Below are positions 9,761 to 20,032 of a stretch of 31,036 bases of DNA, piece after piece. The number at the start of each line of letters is the position of its first letter. Position 1 is the first letter of the stretch. The position numbers and the translations under genes are program-made. The notes beneath the pieces are model-generated. The model made no database searches. It was given only the letters and a program-made list of their open reading frames with translations, and was not told where the DNA came from. The DNA comes from Ectocarpus siliculosus. Its lineage: Eukaryota > Sar > Phaeophyceae > Ectocarpales > Ectocarpaceae. The stretch is from NCBI GenBank assembly GCA_000310025.1, contig FN648849.1, forward strand, positions 1 through 31,036, read 5' to 3'.

Positions 9761-10915
9761 CTATTTAGATAAAGCTCTAAAAGCTAAAGTCTTCTCTAAC
9801 CATCCAACGAATAACCCCCCAAAAACAAAAAAAGCAAAGTAGCCTATTGAAACAACAGCACCAATCACTTTAAAGTAATCATCCACTGGAGTAGTACCTG
9901 ACCAAGCAAGTAAACAAAAATCAGCAACAAAAAGCCAAAAAACTACTGCATAAATTGGACGAAAATTGGCACTACGTAATATTGAAGTATTTAACAAAGG
10001 ATATAAAAAAATAATAGCAATCGCACCACCCATAGTAAGAATACCCCCTACTTTATTAGGTATTACCCTAAGAATAGCGTAAAAAGGTAAAAAGTACCAT
10101 TCTGGTACAATATGTGCTGGTGTGCCATAAGGATCCGCTTCTAAATAATTATCTGGGTCTCCTAAGCTATTAGGAAAGTAAAAAATAACCACAGATAATA
10201 CAGATAGAAGAACAAAAAAAGCTACTAAATCTTTTACATACATATATGGGTAAAAATTAACGTTTGCTGTCTTTGTTTTTATCCCTAAAGGATTATTTGA
10301 ACCATCTTTGTGTAACAGACCTAAATGAACAAATACTAAACCTGCTATAATAAAAGGTAATAAATAATGTAAACTAAAAAAACGATTAAGAGTTGGGTTT
10401 CCTACAGTAAACCCCCCCCAAAGCCACATAACAACTTCTTTACCTATAAAAGGAAATATCGAGAATAAACTAGTAATAACAGTAGCACCCCAAAAACTCA
10501 TTTGACCCCAAGGCAGAACATAGCCTATAAAAGCAGTTGCCATCATTAAAACATAGATTAAAGCACCTGACCACCATAATTGTTGACGCGGTTCCATGTA
10601 TGAACCATAATAAAGACCTCTAAAAATATGAGCGTAAACAACAATGAAAAAAAAAGAAGCTCCATTGGCATGCATATAACGAATCAACCACCCACTTTTT
10701 ACATCACGCATAATATGCTCAACACTAGAAAAAGCATAATGAGTTTCGCCTGCATAATGCATCGCTAAAAAAGCCCCACTTAATATTTGAATAACAAGGC
10801 AAAAACCAGCCGATGATCCAAAACTCCAATTATAATTTAAATTCATAGCTGTAGGGTAATCAATAATATGAGAATCTACCCAACTAAGTATAGAGTTTAA
10901 ATTTAACCTTGACAT
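9761..10915 (-). CDS. cob: Cytochrome b (complex III)
   Basis: The 384-residue protein is the catalytic quinol-oxidising subunit of complex III. Haem-ligating histidines appear as pairs 14 apart: H82 and H96 (Y-M-H-A-N-G-A-S and Y-A-H-I-F-R-G), and about H183 and H197. The Qo-site motif P-E-W-Y near residue 271 and [13 protein letters not shown] are intact. The ATG at 10915 shares one base with the nad9 stop (TAATG), which implies coupled translation. A spacer of 45 nt separates its end from the cox2 start. Confidence 0.98.
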   Translation of the reverse strand: MSRLNLNSILSWVDSHIIDYPTAMNLNYNWSFGSSAGFCLVIQILSGAFLAMHYAGETHYAFSSVEHIMRDVKSGWLIRYMHANGASFFFIVVYAHIFRGLYYGSYMEPRQQLWWSGALIYVLMMATAFIGYVLPWGQMSFWGATVITSLFSIFPFIGKEVVMWLWGGFTVGNPTLNRFFSLHYLLPFIIAGLVFVHLGLLHKDGSNNPLGIKTKTANVNFYPYMYVKDLVAFFVLLSVLSVVIFYFPNSLGDPDNYLEADPYGTPAHIVPEWYFLPFYAILRVIPNKVGGILTMGGAIAIIFLYPLLNTSILRSANFRPIYAVVFWLFVADFCLLAWSGTTPVDDYFKVIGAVVSIGYFAFFVFGGLFVGWLEKTLAFRALSK

Positions 10916-11487
10916 TAACGAGATATATTATTTTGTGACCAAGGGATATGAAAATTAAATGAACGAAACTCTTGACTTAATTCAATAGGCTCACAAACAA
11001 CAACTCTTTGATCTTCATCATAACGTAATTCAAGATAACCACTTAAAGGAAAATCTTTCCTAAGAGGGTGCCCTTCAAAACCATAATCAGTAAGAATTCT
11101 ACGTAAATCCGGATGATTAGAAAAGAATACTCCAAACAAATCCCAAATTTCACGCTCCCACCAATTAGCAGAAGGAAATAAACTTACTACAGAGGGTAAA
11201 GGATTTACTTCATCTGTATGTGTTTTAATTCTAATTCTAGAGTTACACCTAACATTAAGTAAATCGTATACGATTTCAAAACGTTCTTCTCTTTCAGGAT
11301 AATCTACCCCAGAAATAGATGTAAGCATTTGAAAATTTCCATTGCTATGATGATGTAAAAAAGTTAGTGTAGCCAACAAATGCTTTTTCGCTACACTAAT
11401 AACAATCTCATGGCCAAACACTTGAAATGTTTGAACAGGTAAAAGCCGTGTAAGGCTTTTAGCGTATACAATTAAAGAACGGAACAT
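10915..11487 (-). CDS. nad9: NADH dehydrogenase subunit 9 (complex I 30-kDa)
   Basis: The 190-residue protein matches NuoC/30-kDa of the complex I peripheral arm, near the quinone-binding module. Clear signatures are [14 protein letters not shown] and [27 protein letters not shown]. The ATG start at 11487 is 45 nt downstream of trnE, which may act as the upstream processing site. The stop shares one base with the cob start. Confidence 0.97.
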   Translation of the reverse strand: MFRSLIVYAKSLTRLLPVQTFQVFGHEIVISVAKKHLLATLTFLHHHSNGNFQMLTSISGVDYPEREERFEIVYDLLNVRCNSRIRIKTHTDEVNPLPSVVSLFPSANWWEREIWDLFGVFFSNHPDLRRILTDYGFEGHPLRKDFPLSGYLELRYDEDQRVVVCEPIELSQEFRSFNFHIPWSQNNISR

Positions 11488-11532
11488 TATTATAAAAAAT
11501 ATTTTTTAAACTAATAGAATTCACTAAAATTA

Positions 11533-11604
11533 AATCCTTTACGGGAATTGAACCCGTATCTTCGCCGTGAAAAGGCAACGTCCTAACCATTAGACGAAAA
11601 GGAC
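11533..11604 (-). tRNA. trnE: tRNA-Glu (UUC)
   Basis: The 72-nt cloverleaf has acceptor GTCCTTT/AAAGGAT, D arm GTCT/GGAC, anticodon stem TTGCC/GGCGA with loop TTTTCAC (anticodon TTC) and T stem ACGGG/CCCGT. It lies between trnI and nad9 on the same strand. Confidence 0.93.
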
Positions 11605-11636
11605 TTAAAACAAAAAATTTATTTATTTTATTGAAT

Positions 11637-11708
11637 TGGGCCCGAATCGGATTGAACGATCGACTTTACGCTTATCAGGCGTACACTCTACCACTGAGTT
11701 ACGAGTCC
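11637..11708 (-). tRNA. trnI: tRNA-Ile (GAU)
   Basis: The 72-nt cloverleaf has anticodon stem TACGC/GCGTA closing loop CTGATAA (anticodon GAT) and acceptor GGACTCG/CGGGCCC with one A-C mismatch. It sits between cox1 and trnE. Confidence 0.93.
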
Positions 11709-11754
11709 AAAAAACAATTACCCTATTAGAATAGACAATCTAAAGATTACTCTT

Positions 11755-13350
<1,596 letters not shown>

Positions 13351-13357
13351 TTAAGTA

Positions 13358-14842
13358 CTAAAAGAAAAGGCCTAACCCAACTTTATAACTTAATAAATAA
13401 AAAAGATTAGGGCTAAATAAAAAAAAAATAATAATTAAACCACTTAACACTAAAACAATAGAAGCACCCTTCGTTAAAGGAGCAAAAAAGAACCAATTAT
13501 TATTTTTTTCAAAATAAAAAATCTTTATAAGCCTTATGTAATAAAATGCTGAAATAACACTAGTTAAAACAGCAAAAACAGCTACAATAAAGAAAGAAGA
13601 ATCTATAAGACCAATAAAGATATTTAATTTTGCAAAAAAACCCCCAAAAGGCGGTATACCCGCTAAAGAAAATATCATTAATACTACCCCAAAACCTAAA
13701 AAAGGATTTGAACGAATTAAACCAATAGCATCCGCAAAAGTAAGTAAAGAACTATTTGAGGTTAAATCAAGATGTAAAACATAAACCCATAAAAAAGATG
13801 CTGTTAACATATAAAAAACTAAATAAAATAAAACTGCTTGAATACCTTCTATACTACCACTTGCTAGTCCCAAACATAAAAAACCTACATGGCCCACACT
13901 ACTGAAAGCAAGAATTCTTTTTATCTTAGTCTCACCTAAACCACAAAGACACCCTATAAAAAGACTTAATAAACCACAGATACAAAAAAAGTCTTCCCAA
14001 AGAGTTGGGAAAAGAGACCAAAAACTTGTAAAAGCGATACGTAAAACTACAACGAAAAAAGCAACTTTAGGTACAAGAGCAAAAATTAAGCTAACTAAAG
14101 TAGGTGCCCCTTCGTAAACATCTGCTATCCACATATGATAAGGGGCAGCTCCTAATTTAAATAATAAAGCAGATACTAGACAAACGAGCCCAAAATAAAT
14201 AAAAGCTGAAGAAACATATAAGTTTTCTGTTAATAAAGCTAAAGAAGCTAAATTTGTAGTACCTAATGAAAAATAAATTAAAGACGACCCAAACAAAAAA
14301 AATATAGAAGCAACAGAACCAAGAATAAAATATTTTAACCCAGCTTCTGCTGAAAAATATGAATTTTTTTTCCAAGCAGCCAAAACATAAAAAATAAGTG
14401 ACAAAAATTCCATACTCAAATAAATAGAAAGAAGATCGTAGGATGAAATTAATAAGCATAAACTTAAAGCAATGCCAAGAATAAATACAAAAAACTCATA
14501 GGCCCGAAAACGAGCAGAAAACATATAAGATTCACTCACTGAAACACAAAAAAGAAGCCCAATAAAAATAATAAATTTGGCCCAAGTACTTAAATGATCT
14601 GCTATAAAAATAGCATTCCATAAAGTTTGTGATTCAACAGGATTATTAATAACTAATAGCAAACTTAAAAATAAGATTGCAGTAGTTAATCGAACCATAC
14701 TTGATGTAAGATAACTATGTAAAGAAGCTGCAATTACACCTAAAAAACTACCATGCAACAAAACAACTAAAATAGAAATTGCAAGAAATAGCTCAGGCAA
14801 AAAAGCCACAGTATCATTTTGAAATATTAAAGCAAATTTCAT
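13358..14842 (-). CDS. nad2: NADH dehydrogenase subunit 2 (complex I)
   Basis: The gene encodes a 494-residue antiporter-like subunit (NuoN) of the complex I membrane arm. Family blocks are S-M-E-F-L-S-L-I-F-Y-V-L, F-K-L-G-A-A-P-Y-H-M-W-I-A-D-V-Y-E-G-A-P-T, K-I-K-R-I-L-A-F-S-S-V-G-H and F-S-L-A-G-I-P-P-F-G-G-F-F-A-K. I chose the ATG at 14842. A GTG at 14878 is in frame but would place twelve codons inside trnR. The start lies 3 nt from the trnR 3' end, and the stop is 10 nt from the cox1 start. Confidence 0.97.
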   Translation of the reverse strand: MKFALIFQNDTVAFLPELFLAISILVVLLHGSFLGVIAASLHSYLTSSMVRLTTAILFLSLLLVINNPVESQTLWNAIFIADHLSTWAKFIIFIGLLFCVSVSESYMFSARFRAYEFFVFILGIALSLCLLISSYDLLSIYLSMEFLSLIFYVLAAWKKNSYFSAEAGLKYFILGSVASIFFLFGSSLIYFSLGTTNLASLALLTENLYVSSAFIYFGLVCLVSALLFKLGAAPYHMWIADVYEGAPTLVSLIFALVPKVAFFVVVLRIAFTSFWSLFPTLWEDFFCICGLLSLFIGCLCGLGETKIKRILAFSSVGHVGFLCLGLASGSIEGIQAVLFYLVFYMLTASFLWVYVLHLDLTSNSSLLTFADAIGLIRSNPFLGFGVVLMIFSLAGIPPFGGFFAKLNIFIGLIDSSFFIVAVFAVLTSVISAFYYIRLIKIFYFEKNNNWFFFAPLTKGASIVLVLSGLIIIFFLFSPNLFYLLSYKVGLGLFF

Positions 14843-14845
14843 GCG

Positions 14846-14920
14846 TAACACTTTATAGGATTCGAACCTACGACCCACGATTTAGAAGACCGATGCTCTA
14901 TCCACTGAGCTAAAAATGCT
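14846..14920 (-). tRNA. trnR: tRNA-Arg (UCU)
   Basis: The 75-nt cloverleaf has acceptor AGCATTT/AAGTGTT, loop CTTCTAA (anticodon TCT) and a T arm with TTCGAAT. It lies 3 nt upstream of the nad2 ATG, so its excision would free the nad2 5' end. Confidence 0.92.
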
Positions 14921-14958
14921 AAAAAGGGGGTACTTTAATTAAAAATTCTTTATTAAGA

Positions 14959-15708
14959 CTAATGAAGAACTATAGCATCATTTATGTATATACAACTTAA
15001 AATTGTAAATACGTAAGCTTGAATTAGAGCAACTGCTAATTCAAGACCAAAAAGAATAACTAGAACTCCTAAAGGTACAACATGAGCTACCAATAATAAT
15101 CCACCGCTTCCCATCATAGCCCAAGCAAAGCCGGCAATTACTTTTAACAAAGTATGCCCTGCCATCATATTAGCAAAAAGACGAACAGCAAGACTAAGAG
15201 GCTTAAAAATATAAGAAACTATTTCTATTGGTACAAGTAAAAAAGCCAAAACAATTGAAGTACCCCCTGGAAGAAATAAGCTTAGCATATGAAAACCATG
15301 GGTAGAGCCACAAATAATCATAACGCCAATAAACACCGTAAGAGCTAAAACCATTGTTTGGATAAGATGACTAGTTATGGTAAAAGAATATGGAACAAGC
15401 CCAGATACATTTGAAATTAGGATAAAACTAAAAACTACAAATAAAAATGGAAAATATTTTTGTCCTTGCGGGCCTACACTATCCCATATTAAACCTGCTG
15501 TACTAATATATAAACTTTCTAAAACCAATTGCCATCTTGTTGGAAAACAATTTAAACCATAAAAAGATAAACAATAAAATAAAAAAATAAAAAAAGTTAA
15601 ACTTACACAAGTGGTTATCATTGCGTTAGTTATAGAGAAATCAAATAGATTCGCACCAAAACTTAACAAAGGAAGTATTTGAAATTGTTCTAAGGGACTA
15701 TTAAACAT
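14959..15708 (-). CDS. atp6: ATP synthase F0 subunit 6
   Basis: The 249-residue protein is the a-subunit of complex V, which forms the proton half-channels facing the c-ring. Signatures include the block S-L-A-V-R-L-F-A-N-M-M-A-G-H, with the essential arginine, and the C-terminal E-L-A-V-A-L-I-Q-A-Y-V-F segment. Its length is normal and the start is ATG at 15708. The gene is followed by trnR and preceded by a 137-nt AT-rich spacer. Confidence 0.98.
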   Translation of the reverse strand: MFNSPLEQFQILPLLSFGANLFDFSITNAMITTCVSLTFFIFLFYCLSFYGLNCFPTRWQLVLESLYISTAGLIWDSVGPQGQKYFPFLFVVFSFILISNVSGLVPYSFTITSHLIQTMVLALTVFIGVMIICGSTHGFHMLSLFLPGGTSIVLAFLLVPIEIVSYIFKPLSLAVRLFANMMAGHTLLKVIAGFAWAMMGSGGLLLVAHVVPLGVLVILFGLELAVALIQAYVFTILSCIYINDAIVLH

Positions 15709-15845
15709 TAAATAAATTTTTAAAATAACACTAAAAGCTATAATAGAGTATTTTTACACGATTAGTTTCAAAAACACTTAAATTAATAAATTTTGTCTAA
15801 AAATAAAAAGATATAAGTCTAATAAAAAAAAATTTGTGCCTAAGT
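15709..15845. other. AT-rich spacer upstream of atp6
   Basis: This 137-nt stretch has no recognisable gene or tRNA on either strand. It is AT-rich with several A and T runs. It may hold the atp6 5' untranslated region. Confidence 0.4.
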
Positions 15846-16040
15846 TTAATTAAAACTTTTAAACCCGTGATAAATTTTTATTTGACGATTTTTTGTACTT
15901 AAATTATTTTTAAATATAACATTAATCGTTTTGTAAGATCCTATATGTATTTTTTTTATCTTAAACTCTTTATTAAATTCAATATATTGATATAAAACTT
16001 GAAGATCTTGATTTAAAAGCCTAATATTTTTGCGTATCAC
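15846..16040 (-). CDS. Small basic ORF, possibly ribosomal protein bL31m
   Basis: A 64-codon ORF, rich in Lys, Ile and Asn, lies between cox3 and atp6. It has no internal ATG near its start. The frame opens with GTG at 16040, or with ATA or other alternative codons close by, so the start is uncertain. The N-terminal residues R-K-N-I-R, the short length and a late segment L-S-T-K-N-R-Q loosely recall bL31 (K-N-I-H-P at the start, S-K-x-H-P late). rpl31 is a known brown-algal mitochondrial gene not otherwise found in this window. The match is too weak to assert; it could also be an unidentified conserved ORF or noncoding. Confidence 0.4.
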   Translation of the reverse strand: MIRKNIRLLNQDLQVLYQYIEFNKEFKIKKIHIGSYKTINVIFKNNLSTKNRQIKIYHGFKSFN

Positions 16041-16064
16041 ACTAAAAGATTCTATTTATAATTA

Positions 16065-16883
16065 TTAAGCTATAACATTAAATCCCCACCAATATATTGT
16101 AAGAAAAAGAAATAGCCAAACAACATCAACAAAATGCCAATACCAAGCAGCAGCTTCAAACCCAAAATGATGCTGACGACTAAAATGGCCTAAAAACAAT
16201 CTAATAGTACAAATACTTAAAAAGATTGTTCCTATAATAACATGAAAACCATGGAAACCTGTAGCCATATAAAAAACTGAACCGTACACTCCATCTGACA
16301 TACTAAAAGGAGCTGCAGAATACTCAAAACCTTGCATAGCTGTAAATGCTATAGCAAAACCTAAAGTAATCCCTAAACCTTGCATGGCCTCTTTTTTAAA
16401 ACCTCCTACTATTGCATGATGAGCCCAAGTAACACTAGCACCAGATGAAAGAAGTAATATAGTATTTACAAAAGGTAAGCCCCAAGGACTAATAGCAATA
16501 ATATCTGTAGGAGGCCAAACACCACCAATATTAAAAACAGGTGAGATAGACGAAGTAAAAAAAGCCCAAAAGAAAGCAAAAAAAAACATTACTTCAGAAA
16601 CAATAAAAAGAATCATACCCATACGTAAACCTTGTTGAACAGCATAAGTGTGCTGCCCTTCAAATAATGCCTCGCGTATAATATCTCTCCACCAAGTAAA
16701 CATAACGTATAAAATAGTAAAAACCCCTAAGCACAATAATTCCCCCCCACCTACGTAGTTATGCATAAATAGCACTCCACCAAAAGTTAAACTCAAACCC
16801 CCAAATGCAGCCACTAATGGCCAAGGACTTGGATCAACTAAATGAAATGGATGCCGTTGAACCATTTTAGCTTTAGCTTTCAT
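16065..16883 (-). CDS. cox3: Cytochrome c oxidase subunit 3
   Basis: The 272-residue protein is the seven-helix COX3 of complex IV, which supports proton uptake and stability of the catalytic core. Signatures are H-P-F-H-L-V-D-P-S-P-W-P-L near the start, W-R-D-I-I-R-E, F-F-W-A-F-F-T-S-S, G-F-H-G-F-H-V-I-I-G-T and W-Y-W-H-F-V-D-V-V-W-L-F-L-F. The start is ATG at 16883; another ATG at 16865, six codons later, is also possible. A TTG at 16895 would overlap trnY and is rejected. Confidence 0.97.
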   Translation of the reverse strand: MKAKAKMVQRHPFHLVDPSPWPLVAAFGGLSLTFGGVLFMHNYVGGGELLCLGVFTILYVMFTWWRDIIREALFEGQHTYAVQQGLRMGMILFIVSEVMFFFAFFWAFFTSSISPVFNIGGVWPPTDIIAISPWGLPFVNTILLLSSGASVTWAHHAIVGGFKKEAMQGLGITLGFAIAFTAMQGFEYSAAPFSMSDGVYGSVFYMATGFHGFHVIIGTIFLSICTIRLFLGHFSRQHHFGFEAAAWYWHFVDVVWLFLFLTIYWWGFNVIA

Positions 16884-16894
16884 TAAAATGAGCA

Positions 16895-16975
16895 AGAAGA
16901 AGGTAGGATTCGAACCTACGATGGAAAACCAACAGATTTACAATCTGCCACTATTAGCCACTCAGTCACTTCTTC
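16895..16975 (-). tRNA. trnY: tRNA-Tyr (GUA)
   Basis: The 81-nt class II tRNA has acceptor GAAGAAG/CTTCTTC, loop TTGTAAA (anticodon GTA) and an extra variable arm. It lies just upstream of cox3. Confidence 0.94.
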
Positions 16976-17033
16976 ACATACATCTATTTTTGATAAATAA
17001 ACTGACTTTGTTTTATATCTTGTGAATTCCTAC

Positions 17034-17303
17034 TCAACTAAAATAGATACCTATTAAAAATCTAAAAAACTCCATATCAGCCAATCGTATATAAAATAAA
17101 ATGAACTTTTTTAAAAGTATCATACGGAGTAAAAAAGGGCTTAGTAAGCCTTTTAAAGTATTTAATGACAAAGTATACTGGAAGTGGGTATAAAAACGTA
17201 TAAGGCTCTGTAAAATGGCTCCCAGAATATTTTTATTATTAGGCTTTGACTCGAATTTCATATAACACGAAGAATTCACTCTTATAGGTTTAATTTGATA
17301 CAA
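17034..17303 (-). CDS. Unidentified ORF, possibly diverged rps10
   Basis: An open frame of about 90 codons lies between rps11 and trnY. It has no good ATG at its 5' end: TTG at 17303, or ATG at 17261 giving 75 residues. The product is basic and hydrophobic, with many Leu, Phe, Ile and Lys. A central stretch (L-S-L-N-T-L-K-G-L-L-S-P-F, then K-K-F-I-L-F-Y-I-R) can be laid loosely over the S10 core (L-P-x-K-x-x-x-T-V-L-R-S-P-H, then S-R-E-Q-F-E-I-R). rps10 is expected in brown-algal mitochondria and is not otherwise visible. The match is suggestive only; the ORF could be noncoding. Confidence 0.35.
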   Translation of the reverse strand: MYQIKPIRVNSSCYMKFESKPNNKNILGAILQSLIRFYTHFQYTLSLNTLKGLLSPFLLRMILLKKFILFYIRLADMEFFRFLIGIYFS

Positions 17304-17339
17304 TATTTTACTATTACTTTTAGCTGATAACTAAAGATT

Positions 17340-17816
17340 TTATGAATTTTTAGGTTTTGTACGTATCTTTTTACGACGTGTTTTAGAAGGGCGGCATCCA
17401 TTATGAGGGTAATTTTTTAATAACTCTATTAAAGAGATCTTAACTTTTTTTTTACTTAAACCTACCATAACACCTTTACGCGCTTTATTTATATTAAAAT
17501 CTAAATAAACAACAATTTCTGTATAACCTAAATTTTCTACTTTATCCCCAAATAATTCACCTAAAAGTATACCGCGCTTAAAAACGTTTTCCCTTTCATT
17601 AAATTCATTTTCATACTCCGGTACTCTTAAAGAGCAACTTGTTTTTACTTTTTTATCTTGCGCGTCCAATAAAATACAAAAGATATTTTTATTCGTACTT
17701 TTTATATAAACATTACCTCTTTTAACGTTAGCTTCTTTTTTATTATGTTGAAGAATTTTTGACATGGACGAAAAATTTATAGACTTTAGCTTAAGACTAC
17801 GATCTTTAATTAACAT
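17340..17816 (-). CDS. rps11: Small ribosomal subunit protein uS11m
   Basis: The 158-residue protein matches S11, a platform protein of the small subunit that contacts the mRNA exit. The core starts at N-V-K-R-G-N-V-Y-I-K-S-T-N-K-N-I-F, and the C-terminus has the family-specific H-N-G-C-R-P-S-K-T-R-R-K-K. The N-terminal 28 residues are a nonconserved basic extension. The start is ATG at 17816, which overlaps the 3' end of rps13 by 11 nt. The rps13-rps11 pair is a bacterial alpha-operon remnant. Confidence 0.93.
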   Translation of the reverse strand: MLIKDRSLKLKSINFSSMSKILQHNKKEANVKRGNVYIKSTNKNIFCILLDAQDKKVKTSCSLRVPEYENEFNERENVFKRGILLGELFGDKVENLGYTEIVVYLDFNINKARKGVMVGLSKKKVKISLIELLKNYPHNGCRPSKTRRKKIRTKPKNS

Positions 17817-18165
17817 TTAATTTTAAAGAAGGTCTTTTTTTAGCGTTAGTATGCGTACGTTGACCACGTACAGGCAACCCTTTCTTATGTCGTAATCCTC
17901 TATAAGTTGAAATAGAACATAGACGACGTATTTTATTATTTTGAAACCGACGAAGGTCAGAACCTAAAGGAAGAGATGTAGCTTCAGCAAAATTTTCTAA
18001 AATTTTACCTTTTAAAAAAGTAATATCACTTCCTCGAGAATCTGAACCAAATCCGGCCTTTTTGCATAAATTTTTAGACTGTGATGAGCCAAGACCATAA
18101 ATATGAGATAATGACTGCACCAAAACTTTATCTTCTGGGATAGAAGTACCGATAATATAAGGCAT
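17806..18165 (-). CDS. rps13: Small ribosomal subunit protein uS13m
   Basis: The 119-residue protein matches S13, which contacts P-site tRNA and the large subunit at the head bridge. Visible signatures are Y-I-I-G-T-S-I-P near the start, the helix-hairpin-helix-like H-I-Y-G-L-G-S-S-Q-S, and the C-terminal Y-R-G-L-R-H-K-K-G-L-P-V-R-G-Q-R-T. I chose ATG at 18165; the frame extends to 18201 but would run into the divergent rpl2 gene. The 22-nt gap to rpl2 is a divergent strand switch. Confidence 0.95.
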   Translation of the reverse strand: MPYIIGTSIPEDKVLVQSLSHIYGLGSSQSKNLCKKAGFGSDSRGSDITFLKGKILENFAEATSLPLGSDLRRFQNNKIRRLCSISTYRGLRHKKGLPVRGQRTHTNAKKRPSLKLNVN

Positions 18166-18187
18166 AAATAGAATTTTAATATATTTT

Positions 18188-18952
18188 ATGAAACAAAACA
18201 AACAATTTTTTATACCTAAACCTCTTAAATCACAAACAAAATACTGGAACTCCTCTACAGGCCGAAACCATAAAGGTCGTATAACGGCATGGCACCGAGG
18301 AGGTGGACACGCAAAATTATATAGGCTTATAGACTTAAAACGAAAACATACTCAAGGTATTGTTATTGGTTTAGAATATGATCCAAATCGATCTGCTTTT
18401 TTAGCAAGAGTTTTTAACCCGGATACAAAAAAACAAAATTATATTATCGCGCCCAATAAAATAAAAAAAGGTGACGTTATAAGATCAAACTCTCAACGTA
18501 ATGGCTATCAAAATGGTCATAGTAAAGAATTACGTTACATCATGTCAGGAACTTTAATACATAATCTAAGTATATCTCCTGGAGAAAATGCTAAAATCTT
18601 AAGAGCACCTGGCGCTTATGGATTAATTTTAAGAAGAACTAAAACATTAGCAAAGATACGATTAAAATCTGGTCAATATAGATGGTTTGATATAAAAACT
18701 ATAGCAACAAATGGTATTATCGGAAATACTAATAATAGGTTTAATAAACTTAAAAAAGCAGGACAATCACGATGGATCGGGCGCCGACCTATAGTCCGAG
18801 GAGTCGCTATGAATCCTATAGACCATCCCCATGGCGGAGGTGAAGGAAAAACTTCAGGTGGAAGACCATCGTCTACCCCATGGGGCAAACCAACAAAAGG
18901 ATTACTAACCAAACGATTTAGAGTACAACCAAAACCTAATGTCAAGATCTAG
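18188..18952 (+). CDS. rpl2: Large ribosomal subunit protein uL2m
   Basis: The 254-residue L2 protein supports the peptidyl-transferase centre. The C-terminal signature [13 protein letters not shown], including the critical histidine, is intact and followed by P-W-G-K-P-T-K-G. The N-terminal part has [11 protein letters not shown] and H-R-G-G-G-H. It is the first gene of a plus-strand cluster that keeps the bacterial S10-operon order L2-S19-S3-L16. The stop overlaps the rps19 start by 14 nt. Start ATG at 18188. Confidence 0.97.
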   Translation: MKQNKQFFIPKPLKSQTKYWNSSTGRNHKGRITAWHRGGGHAKLYRLIDLKRKHTQGIVIGLEYDPNRSAFLARVFNPDTKKQNYIIAPNKIKKGDVIRSNSQRNGYQNGHSKELRYIMSGTLIHNLSISPGENAKILRAPGAYGLILRRTKTLAKIRLKSGQYRWFDIKTIATNGIIGNTNNRFNKLKKAGQSRWIGRRPIVRGVAMNPIDHPHGGGEGKTSGGRPSSTPWGKPTKGLLTKRFRVQPKPNVKI

Positions 18953-19202
18953 CTGGAAAACACCATTTATTGATAAAAGTCTTTTAAAAAGATTAACACG
19001 AGAGCTTGAAAAAAAACCTACATGGTCTCGTCGCTCAACAATATATCCAGCAGCTGTTGGATTAAAAATACATATACATAATGGCAAGGATATGATTGCA
19101 CGAAAAATTAAACCTGAAATGGTAGGACACAAATTAGGAGAATTTGTAGCAACACGAAAACCATTCATACCAAAAAAAAAAAATACAAAAAAAAAAAAAT
19201 AA
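18939..19202 (+). CDS. rps19: Small ribosomal subunit protein uS19m
   Basis: The 87-residue S19 sits in the head of the small subunit with S13. It shows W-K-x-[23 protein letters not shown] and [13 protein letters not shown]. The C-terminus is a Lys-rich tail encoded by long A runs, a likely slippage site for sequencing or replication. It starts inside the rpl2 3' end and its stop directly abuts the rps3 ATG. Confidence 0.97.
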   Translation: MSRSSWKTPFIDKSLLKRLTRELEKKPTWSRRSTIYPAAVGLKIHIHNGKDMIARKIKPEMVGHKLGEFVATRKPFIPKKKNTKKKK

Positions 19203-20024
19203 ATGGCACAAAAAGCTCACCCTATTATTTTACGAACCACTAATAACCCATACCAAGGGCCAACTCATTGGAACGAAGCAAAATCTTATTACATAATATC
19301 CACCATACATAAGCTTATAGAATCATGCTGCTCAGAAACTAATCATTATTTAAATAAAATACAAATAAATAGACACCTCGGATTTATTATTATAGAAATT
19401 GATCTTATACATTTACACTTTAGATCAAAAAGGCGCTTTGTATCTAGACGCTATAAAGAGAATAAAAAAAATAAAAAAAAACAATCTTGGACCATCGTAG
19501 CTTGCAGACTATATACGGCGACTAAATTAATTCAACGCTTCGTAGGAACAAAAAAAGTAGCTTTAAAAATTAATAGACTAAAAGCTTATACAAGATCAAT
19601 ACCTAAGCCTGCACGAAAACAACTCGCATACTTTAGCAAAGGCTTTAACCGTGCAAAATATGATTATGCTAGATACGGTATGCAACTTATGTATTTATTA
19701 CTAAAAAATAAAGCAAACGCTACCAGCTTTTTAAATTTTTTAAAACAAAATATATGTTCAAGACAAAGACGAAAAAGACATTATCAATTTTTAGGATATA
19801 TTAAACAAGCTTTAAAAGCTTTAGAACCTTATAAAGAAATTCAAGGTTTCAAAATACAAATAAAAGGAAGATTTACGCATAAGGCTAAAGGACGAAGTCG
19901 TTCCTGGAAACATCAAATAGGATCAATGCCTTTAAGTCAATTAGATAAAAATATTCAAGCTCAATATGCACAAACCCAAACAGCATACGGAAGCGTTGGT
20001 TTAAAAATTTGGATTTGTAAATAA
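19203..20024 (+). CDS. rps3: Small ribosomal subunit protein uS3m
   Basis: The 273-residue protein is S3 at the mRNA entry of the small subunit. It begins M-A-Q-K-A-H-P-I-I-L-R. The C-terminal domain is clear, with F-K-I-Q-I-K-G-R-F-T-H-K-A-K-G-R-S-R-S and a late A-Y-G-S-V-G-L-K-I-W-I (family G-x-x-G-V-K-V-W-I). The middle is lengthened and lysine-rich, as in many mitochondrial S3 proteins. Start ATG at 19203 follows the rps19 stop with no gap, which suggests translational coupling. Confidence 0.95.
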   Translation: MAQKAHPIILRTTNNPYQGPTHWNEAKSYYIISTIHKLIESCCSETNHYLNKIQINRHLGFIIIEIDLIHLHFRSKRRFVSRRYKENKKNKKKQSWTIVACRLYTATKLIQRFVGTKKVALKINRLKAYTRSIPKPARKQLAYFSKGFNRAKYDYARYGMQLMYLLLKNKANATSFLNFLKQNICSRQRRKRHYQFLGYIKQALKALEPYKEIQGFKIQIKGRFTHKAKGRSRSWKHQIGSMPLSQLDKNIQAQYAQTQTAYGSVGLKIWICK

Positions 20025-20032
20025 AAAAATTA

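Noticed and set aside
14157-14459. Phe-rich minus-strand open frame inside nad2
   Set aside because: It is an alternative frame of nad2, with composition produced by its T-rich codons.
14843-14878. GTG start that would extend nad2 by twelve residues
   Set aside because: It would be coded inside trnR; the ATG at 14842 immediately after the tRNA fits ND2.
15377-15562. Plus-strand open frame opposite atp6
   Set aside because: It is a shadow of atp6, whose identity is certain.
18673-19168. Minus-strand open frames opposite rpl2 and rps19
   Set aside because: They are antisense shadows of well-conserved ribosomal protein genes.
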